Below are positions 29,355-34,601 of a DNA stretch of 34,601 nt, one piece after another; positions within the stretch are counted from its first letter, which is position 1, and the number at the start of each line of letters is the position of its first letter. Source of the DNA: Rhodoferax sp. GTDB taxonomy: Bacteria > Pseudomonadota > Gammaproteobacteria > Burkholderiales > Burkholderiaceae_C. The translations under genes were made by a program, and so were the position numbers. Location: contig NZ_JAABQC010000020.1 of the NCBI RefSeq assembly GCF_011391645.1, forward strand, positions 1 through 34,601, read 5' to 3'. The notes beneath the pieces are model-generated. The model was not told the origin of the DNA, did not search any database, and was given only the letters and a program-made list of their open reading frames with translations.

Positions 29355-30146
29355 ATGTATGACATCGCTCTAATTTCTGCCGGTTTTTTTGTCGGGATTG
29401 TGGTTGGCCTGACCGGCGTCGGTGGTGGCTCCCTGATGACCCCGATCCTGATCTTCGTTTTCGGCGTCAAACCCTACATGGCGGTCGGCACCGACCTGCT
29501 GTTTGCCGCCTTCACCAAAATGGGCGGCACCGTCAAGATGGCGCGCTCCGGCCTGGTGCCGTGGCGCGTGGTGCTGCACCTCAGCGCAGGCAGTGTTCCG
29601 GCGGCGCTCGTGACGTTGTGGATGCTCAAAACCATGGGCCCGGCCGATGCCGTCGTCCAACAACTGATGACATCAACCCTGGGCGTGGCGCTGCTGCTCA
29701 CCGCTGCCGCCACCCTGTACAAGGCCGTGCGCGGAAAGACTGTCCCGCTCCGCATTGCACCTGGCCAGGAGACGATGGCCACCACGCCGCGCCATTGGAG
29801 TCTGCCGCTGCTGCTGGGCGGCTTGATCGGCACCCTGGTGACGCTCACGTCAGTGGGTGCCGGCGCCATCGGTGTCACCGCCCTGTTGCTGCTCTACCCG
29901 ATGCTGCCATTGCCGCGCATTGTGGCCGCCGACATTGCCTACGCCGTGCCGCTGACGTTGGTGGCTGGTGCCGGCCACGCCTCGCTGGGCTCGGTCGACT
30001 GGTCGATGCTGAGCCTGCTGCTGGCGGGCTCGCTGCCCGGCATCTGGCTTGGTTCGCACTTTATGACCCGCGTGCCCGAGCGCGCCATCCGCTCGCTCTT
30101 GTCCGTGCTGCTGGCGTATGCCGGCACCAAGCTGATTGCGCTCTAG
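29355..30146 (+). CDS. TauE/SafE (TSUP) family anion permease
   Basis: A 263-residue membrane protein with about eight spans. The N-terminal repeat reads FFVGIVVGLTGVGGGSLMTPILI and the second half has GGLIGTLVTLTSVGAGAIGV, the duplicated Gly-rich motif of the TSUP family. Members move sulfite, sulfonates or sulfate across the inner membrane. As first gene of an assimilatory sulfur cluster, 38 bases before the sulfite reductase gene, it is probably either a sulfate importer or a sulfite exporter that relieves sulfite build-up. Sequence alone does not give direction or substrate. The ATG has no clear ribosome binding site. Confidence 0.87.
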   Translation: MYDIALISAGFFVGIVVGLTGVGGGSLMTPILIFVFGVKPYMAVGTDLLFAAFTKMGGTVKMARSGLVPWRVVLHLSAGSVPAALVTLWMLKTMGPADAVVQQLMTSTLGVALLLTAAATLYKAVRGKTVPLRIAPGQETMATTPRHWSLPLLLGGLIGTLVTLTSVGAGAIGVTALLLLYPMLPLPRIVAADIAYAVPLTLVAGAGHASLGSVDWSMLSLLLAGSLPGIWLGSHFMTRVPERAIRSLLSVLLAYAGTKLIAL

Positions 30147-30184
30147 CGCCTCCCATATTAAAACCCGCGACCACCGACTGAACC

Positions 30185-32002
30185 ATGTACCAATACACCG
30201 ACTTTGACCGCCAATTTGTCCGCCAGCGCGCGGCCCAGTACCGCGACCAGCTCGAGCGCAACCTGCGCGGGGAATTGAAGGACGACGAATTTCGCCCGCT
30301 GCGCCTGCAAAACGGCTGGTATGTGCAGCGCTACGCGCCCATGCTGCGCGTGGCCGTGCCCTATGGCGAGCTGGCCAGCCGCCAGCTGCGCGTGCTGGCC
30401 AAAATTGCCCGCGATTACGACCAGCCCAGCGCCGCCGTCTACCAGCACGCCAGCGAGACTCAGGCCGAACTCGGCACGCCGCACCTGCCAGTGGGTTACG
30501 GCCACTTCAGCACCCGCCAGAACGTGCAGTTCAACTGGATTCCACTGGACAAGAGCGCAGATGTGATGGACCTGCTGGCCACAGTCGACCTGCACGGCAT
30601 TCAGACCAGCGGCAACTGCATCCGCAACATCACCAGCGACGCGCTGGCCGGCATCGCCCCCGACGAAGTCATTGACCCGCGTCCCTATGCCGAAATCATG
30701 CGCCAGTGGAGCACGCTGCACCCCGAGTTTGCCTTTCTTCCGCGCAAGTTCAAGATCGCCATCAACGGCGCCCTTGAAGACCGCGCCGCCGTTGCCTGGC
30801 ATGACGTGGGCCTGCACTTGGTGCGCAATGGCGCCGGCGAAGTTGGCTTCAAGGTGCTGGTCGGCGGTGGCATGGGCCGCACGCCGATGATCGCCAGCAC
30901 GCTGCGCGAGTTCCTGCCATGGAGCCAGATCCTCAACTATTTGGAGGCCGTGGTGCGCGTCTACAACCGCTTTGGACGCCGCGACAACCTGTACAAGGCA
31001 CGCATCAAGATTCTGGTGAAAGCCGAGGGCCAGCGTTTCATCGATGAAGTCAACGCCGAATTCGAGGACATCCTGGGTCACGACGGCGCCGCGCACGCCA
31101 TCCCGCAGGCCGAGCTCGACCGGGTCTCAGCCCACTTCCTGCCGCCGGTCATGGCTTCAGGCGCGGCCTCCCCAAGCCAAGGCACTGCTGCCGAGCTATC
31201 GGCCAAGGACGCCGCCGACTACCAGCGCTGGCTCAAGCAAAACGTGCGCGCCCACAAGAACCCGGGCTTACGCGCGGTCACGCTGTCGTTCAAGCGCCTG
31301 GGCCACGCGCCGGGCGACGCCACCGCCGACCAGCTCGACGCCGCCGCCGACCTGGCCGACCGCTTCAGCGCCGGTGAAGCCCGCGTCACCCACGAGCAAA
31401 ACCTGCTGCTGCCCTGGGTCGCCGAGCACGACCTGCCCGCCCTGTGGCAAACCGCCCGCGCGCTTGGCGTGGCCAAGGCCAACATCGGCCTGCTCACCGA
31501 CATGATCACCTGCCCCGGCGGCGACCTGTGCGCGCTGGCCAACGCCCGCTCGCTGCCGCTGGCGCAAGCGGTTGCCGAGCGTTTTCAGGACCTCGACGAG
31601 CTGTTCGACATCGGCCCGGTCGACCTGCACATCAGCGGCTGCATGAACTCCTGCGGCCACCACCACACTGGCCACATTGGCGTGTTGGGTGTGGACAAAG
31701 ACGGCCGCGAGTGGTACCAGATCTCGCTTGGCGGCTCCGACGGCAGCCTCTTGAGCGGCGCCGCCGTGCCCGGCAAGGTCATTGGCCCGTCGTTTGCGGC
31801 CAGCGAGGTGACCGACGTGGTCGAAGCACTCATCGACAGCTACCGTGTTTACCGTAAAGCGGGCGAAACCTTCATCGACTGTGTGCGCCGTGTCGGCGCC
31901 GACCCCTTCAAGCTGGCGGCCAACGCCGTGCGTCACGAAACCCGTGACGGCGGGCGCGTGCTGCATGTCCACCTGGCCACCGCCGACGCCGCCACCGATT
32001 GA
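30185..32002 (+). CDS. cysI: Siroheme sulfite (or nitrite) reductase, CysI type
   Basis: Reduces sulfite to sulfide with six electrons, using siroheme joined to a [4Fe-4S] cluster. The 605-residue protein has two ferredoxin-like half-domains and siroheme/4Fe-4S folds. The cluster cysteines are C443-PGGDL-C449 and C486-MNS-C490, matching E. coli CysI C434/C440/C479/C483. TSGNCIRNITSD in the first half belongs to the siroheme-binding part. Proteins of this wording are often labelled nitrite/sulfite reductase; the neighbours DUF934, cysH, cysD and cysN make sulfite the likely substrate. No CysJ flavoprotein is in the window, so electrons may come from ferredoxin or another carrier. No clear ribosome binding site is seen. 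Confidence 0.92.
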   Translation: MYQYTDFDRQFVRQRAAQYRDQLERNLRGELKDDEFRPLRLQNGWYVQRYAPMLRVAVPYGELASRQLRVLAKIARDYDQPSAAVYQHASETQAELGTPHLPVGYGHFSTRQNVQFNWIPLDKSADVMDLLATVDLHGIQTSGNCIRNITSDALAGIAPDEVIDPRPYAEIMRQWSTLHPEFAFLPRKFKIAINGALEDRAAVAWHDVGLHLVRNGAGEVGFKVLVGGGMGRTPMIASTLREFLPWSQILNYLEAVVRVYNRFGRRDNLYKARIKILVKAEGQRFIDEVNAEFEDILGHDGAAHAIPQAELDRVSAHFLPPVMASGAASPSQGTAAELSAKDAADYQRWLKQNVRAHKNPGLRAVTLSFKRLGHAPGDATADQLDAAADLADRFSAGEARVTHEQNLLLPWVAEHDLPALWQTARALGVAKANIGLLTDMITCPGGDLCALANARSLPLAQAVAERFQDLDELFDIGPVDLHISGCMNSCGHHHTGHIGVLGVDKDGREWYQISLGGSDGSLLSGAAVPGKVIGPSFAASEVTDVVEALIDSYRVYRKAGETFIDCVRRVGADPFKLAANAVRHETRDGGRVLHVHLATADAATD

Positions 32003-32021
32003 CCCCTGGAACACCCTGAAC

Positions 32022-32420
32022 ATGAACACGCTTGAATTGATCCCATCAGACGCCGCTAACAAAACACCCGCCGGGTTGCAGGTGGTGGCACTTGCCAATG
32101 ACGCCGACCCCAGCACCCTGGCGCTTGACGGCATCACGCGCGTTGAACTTGACTTTCCCAAGTTCACCGACGGTCGCGCCTTCAGCCAGGCCTACCTGCT
32201 GCGCCGCCGCCTCAGTTTCACGGGCGACATTCGCGCCACCGGCGACGTGCTGGTGGACCAGTTGCTGCAAATGCAGCGGTCGGGCTTCAGCTCGGCCGTG
32301 CTGCGCGCCGACCAGAGCCTGGCCCACGCGCAACGCCAACTCACCCACTTTGCCGGGTTTTATCAGGGCGACGCGGGGCAGCCCCAACCCCAATTCGTTT
32401 TGCACGGAGCCACGGCATGA
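32022..32420 (+). CDS. DUF934 family protein, sulfite reductase-linked
   Basis: A 132-residue soluble protein without Cys residues, signal peptide or membrane span. It carries VELDFPKFTDGRAFSQAYLLRRR (quoted in part: DFPKFTDGRAFSQAYLLR) at about residues 42-64, the family hallmark of DUF934. It begins 19 bases after cysI and its stop overlaps the cysH start by four bases (ATGA), so it is tightly built into the sulfur operon. The ATG at 32022 is preferred; the frame stays open upstream inside cysI, but that part is not family-like. The role is not defined by sequence; I recall genome-wide fitness work linking the family to sulfite reduction, which I could not check. A structural or electron-delivery helper of CysI is the leading idea. 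Confidence 0.85.
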   Translation: MNTLELIPSDAANKTPAGLQVVALANDADPSTLALDGITRVELDFPKFTDGRAFSQAYLLRRRLSFTGDIRATGDVLVDQLLQMQRSGFSSAVLRADQSLAHAQRQLTHFAGFYQGDAGQPQPQFVLHGATA

Positions 32421-33175
32421 GCGCCATCGACCTCAACGCCCGCGCCTCAGCCACCTTTGCGCAAAAACTCGCCGAGACCCAGGCACTGTTGCAACAGGCC
32501 GCGCTCGACCACGCACCACGGAACGCAGGCGACGCGCCGCGCATCACGCTGGCCTGCAGCCTGGGCGCTGAAGACATGGTGCTGGCCCATTTGATCAACC
32601 GCTTGCAGCTCGACATCGGCATTTTTGTGCTGGAAACCGGCCAGCTCCATGCCGAGACCCTGGCGCTGCTGGCCCGCTTGCAGGCCACCTCACGGGCGCC
32701 AGTGCAGGTGTTTGCGCCGGTGCGCGAGGCGGCCATCCAGTTCGTGGAACGCGAGGGCACGGACGCCATGTATCAAAGCATTGCCCTGCGCAAAGCCTGC
32801 TGCGCCATCCGCAAGATGGAGCCGCTGAGCCGTGCCCTGGCCGGCAAGGACGCCTGGATCACCGGCCTGCGCCGCGAGCAGTCGGGCACCCGCGCCGAGG
32901 TGCCTTTGACCGACCGCAGTGACGCCACCAAGCTCAAGTACAACCCGCTGGCCAACTGGACCTGGGGCGATGTCTGGCACTACATCGCCGACAACCAGGT
33001 CGACCACAACCCGCTGCACGACCAGTTTTACCCCAGCATCGGCTGCGCGCCCTGCACCCGCGCTGTGTCTGCAGGCGAAGACTTTCGCGCCGGGCGCTGG
33101 TGGTGGGAAGACGAGGCAGCCAAGGAATGCGGCCTGCATGTGAAAGCCAGCCCGTTACCCGCAACATACGCATGA
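32417..33175 (+). CDS. cysH: Assimilatory APS reductase (CysH family)
   Basis: Thioredoxin-dependent enzyme that reduces adenylyl sulfate to sulfite. The 252-residue protein has the nucleotide-binding start ACSLGAEDMVL (47-57), the paired cysteines C128-C129 in KACCAIRK and C210-AP-C213, which together bind a [4Fe-4S] cluster, and the catalytic C238 in ECGLH. The cluster cysteines separate APS reductases from E. coli-type PAPS reductases, so this organism should not need APS kinase for assimilation. It overlaps the DUF934 gene by four bases. The gap to cysD (67 bases) holds a repeat-like palindrome. Confidence 0.95.
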   Translation: MSAIDLNARASATFAQKLAETQALLQQAALDHAPRNAGDAPRITLACSLGAEDMVLAHLINRLQLDIGIFVLETGQLHAETLALLARLQATSRAPVQVFAPVREAAIQFVEREGTDAMYQSIALRKACCAIRKMEPLSRALAGKDAWITGLRREQSGTRAEVPLTDRSDATKLKYNPLANWTWGDVWHYIADNQVDHNPLHDQFYPSIGCAPCTRAVSAGEDFRAGRWWWEDEAAKECGLHVKASPLPATYA

Positions 33176-33187
33176 ACCCGCACACCC

Positions 33188-33222
33188 TGGATTGCCACGA
33201 CGCTTCGCTCCTCGCAATGACA
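33188..33222. repeat. Short dispersed-repeat-like palindrome between cysH and cysD
   Basis: The minus strand starts TGTCATTGCGAGGAGCGAAG and continues CGTCGTGGCAATCCA. The TTGCGAG...GAAGC...GGCAATCC form is the one behind the common spurious reading CEERSVVAIQ, and is known as a REP-like intergenic repeat in many proteobacteria. The arms TTGC and GCAA pair over a GC-rich middle. It sits inside the sulfur operon, about 20 bases before cysD. Only one copy is visible in this window, so repeat status rests on recall of the pattern. Confidence 0.6.
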
Positions 33223-33242
33223 ACAAATAAGCAAACAAAAAA

Positions 33243-34214
33243 ATGAACGCTCCCACCTCCCCCGAATTGCTGCACGCCATGACGCACCACGCCCGCCCTG
33301 ACCATTTGAGCAATGCCCATCTGGATGCGCTGGAAGAAGAAACCATCTTCATCCTGCGCGAAGTGGCCGCCGCCTTCGAGCGCCCCACCCTGCTGTTCTC
33401 AGGCGGCAAAGACTCACTGGTGATGCTCAAGTGCGCTGAAAAAGCCTTTGGCACGCCGGCCAACGGCGGCAAGATTCCCTACCCGCTGCTGATGATCGAC
33501 ACCGGCCACAACTTCCATGAGGTCACCGATTTCCGCGACGCCCGCGCCGCCGAACTCGGTGCCGACCTGATCGTGCGCAGCGTCGAGGACTCGATGGCGC
33601 GCGGCACCGTGCGGTTGGCGCACCCGGGGGAGTCGCGCAACGTGCACCAGTCGGTCACACTTTTGGAGGCCATCGAAGAATTCCGCTTTGACGCACTCAT
33701 TGGCGGCGCCCGCCGTGACGAGGAAAAAGCCCGCGCCAAGGAACGCATCTTCAGCCACCGCGACAGCTTCGGCCAGTGGCAACCCAAAGACCAGCGGCCC
33801 GAGTTGTGGACCCTGTTCAACACCAAAATTCAACCCGGCGAGCACTTTCGGGTGTTCCCGATCAGCAACTGGACCGAGCTCGATGTGTGGCAGTACATTG
33901 CCCGCGAAGCCATCGCCCTGCCCTCGCTCTACTACAGCCACAAGCGCGAGGTGGTCGAGCGTAAGGGCCTGCTGGTGCCGGTGACCGAGCTCACCCCCTT
34001 GAAACCCGGCGAAGTGGCCGGGTCGCGCGACGTGCGCTTTCGCACCGTGGGCGACATCACCTGCACCTGCCCCGTGGAAAGCCTGGCCGCCACGCCAGAC
34101 CAGATCGTGCTGGAAACCCTTACCGCCGACGTGAGTGAGCGCGGCGCCACCCGCATGGACGACAAAACCTCAGAGGCTTCGATGGAGAAGCGCAAGAAAG
34201 ACGGATATTTTTAA
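33243..34214 (+). CDS. cysD: Sulfate adenylyltransferase subunit 2 CysD
   Basis: Catalytic subunit of ATP sulfurylase, which makes adenylyl sulfate from ATP and sulfate, driven by GTP hydrolysis in CysN. The 323-residue protein has the PP-loop S53-GGKDS58 in [22 protein letters not shown] and [15 protein letters not shown], and the typical C-terminal end in EKRKKDGYF. The first ATG is used although it lacks a ribosome binding site; an in-frame ATG at 33279 is possible. Its stop shares one base with the cysN start (TAATG), so the two subunits are probably translated together. Confidence 0.97.
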   Translation: MNAPTSPELLHAMTHHARPDHLSNAHLDALEEETIFILREVAAAFERPTLLFSGGKDSLVMLKCAEKAFGTPANGGKIPYPLLMIDTGHNFHEVTDFRDARAAELGADLIVRSVEDSMARGTVRLAHPGESRNVHQSVTLLEAIEEFRFDALIGGARRDEEKARAKERIFSHRDSFGQWQPKDQRPELWTLFNTKIQPGEHFRVFPISNWTELDVWQYIAREAIALPSLYYSHKREVVERKGLLVPVTELTPLKPGEVAGSRDVRFRTVGDITCTCPVESLAATPDQIVLETLTADVSERGATRMDDKTSEASMEKRKKDGYF

Positions 34215-34601
34215 TGAACACGATTGATTTAACAGCGGCTCACGCCATCCAGAGCGCCGCATCCGGCCAGTTCGACACCAGCTCTGCCCTCAAATTCATC
34301 ACCTGCGGCAGCGTTGACGACGGCAAAAGCACCCTCATTGGCCGCCTGCTGCTCGACAGCAAAAGCGTGCTGCAAGACCAGCTTGCCAACGTCTCCAAAA
34401 GCGGCGAGGCCGACCTGGCGCAGTTCACCGACGGCTTGAGCGCCGAGCGCGAACAAGGCATCACCATCGACGTGGCCTACCGCTACTTCAACACGGCCGA
34501 GCGCAAGTTCATCATTGGCGACGCGCCCGGCCACGAGCAGTACACCCGCAACATGGTCACCGCCGCCAGCAGCGCCGACGCTGCCGTGGTGCTGGTCGAC
34601 G
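34214..34601 (+). CDS. cysN: Sulfate adenylyltransferase subunit 1 CysN (3' end cut off)
   Basis: GTPase subunit of ATP sulfurylase. Only the first 129 codons are in the window. The G1 motif GSVDDGKST (32-40), the switch sequence [15 protein letters not shown] (78-92) and G3 DAPGH (103-107) are clear, as in the translation-factor-like GTPase domain of CysN. Whether a CysC kinase domain is fused at the C terminus cannot be seen. It begins on the last base of the cysD stop codon. Confidence 0.96.
   Translation, partial: MNTIDLTAAHAIQSAASGQFDTSSALKFITCGSVDDGKSTLIGRLLLDSKSVLQDQLANVSKSGEADLAQFTDGLSAEREQGITIDVAYRYFNTAERKFIIGDAPGHEQYTRNMVTAASSADAAVVLVD

Noticed and set aside
31845-32021. Upstream extension of the DUF934 frame inside cysI
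   Set aside because: Pro/Thr-rich text from the shifted cysI frame; the family N terminus begins at 32022.
33028-33234. Small minus-strand frame reading CEERSVVAIQ
   Set aside because: This is the well-known false peptide from a dispersed palindromic repeat; it is listed as a repeat, not a gene.

Overview
This window looks like core chromosome of a GC-rich betaproteobacterium, most likely Burkholderiales and probably Comamonadaceae (Rhodoferax/Polaromonas-like). The reasons are the smc-zipA-ligA-def block, the siroheme reductase/DUF934/cysH/cysD/cysN block, a small Trp-rich membrane protein of a family I know from this order, and the protein wording in general. The genus is my impression and was not tested. 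I see no mobile element, phage, CRISPR array, tRNA or rRNA.

Region 1 (1-8.9 kb) is a low-oxygen respiration module. It holds hemN (cut by the left edge), a divergent FNR-type [4Fe-4S] regulator, a FixH-like small protein, the complete cbb3 oxidase operon ccoNOQP, its assembly genes ccoS and ccoI, and a universal stress protein. FNR-type sites are visible before hemN, ccoN and in the ccoI/usp gap, so the regulator probably controls its neighbours. ccoQ and ccoS (47 and 45 codons) are real. ccoG is not present.

Region 2 (8.9-14.7 kb) carries lgt, a crotonase-family gene and a malonyl-CoA synthetase on the minus strand, then ilvD, a small Trp-rich membrane protein and a small periplasmic cytochrome c. 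A clean bidirectional terminator closes the region.

Region 3 (14.7-22 kb) is housekeeping: acsA, a YqhA/UPF0114 membrane protein, dusA, map and glnD. Region 4 (22-29.2 kb) is a tight minus-strand chain smc-zipA-ligA-def with overlapping or nearly touching genes, covering chromosome organisation, division, replication and protein maturation.

Region 5 (29.3-34.6 kb) is an assimilatory sulfur operon on the plus strand: a TauE/SafE permease, siroheme sulfite reductase, DUF934, APS reductase, cysD and the start of cysN (cut by the right edge). A LysR-type dyad (candidate CysB site) lies upstream, and a short dispersed-repeat-like palindrome sits between cysH and cysD.

I did not find an obviously new multi-gene system. 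The best leads are the DUF934 protein inside a sulfite reductase operon without a flavoprotein partner, the FNR-type site placed for a stress protein, the repeat inside the cys operon, and a crotonase lacking one catalytic Glu next to a malonyl-CoA synthetase. No gap between genes exceeds 300 bases.
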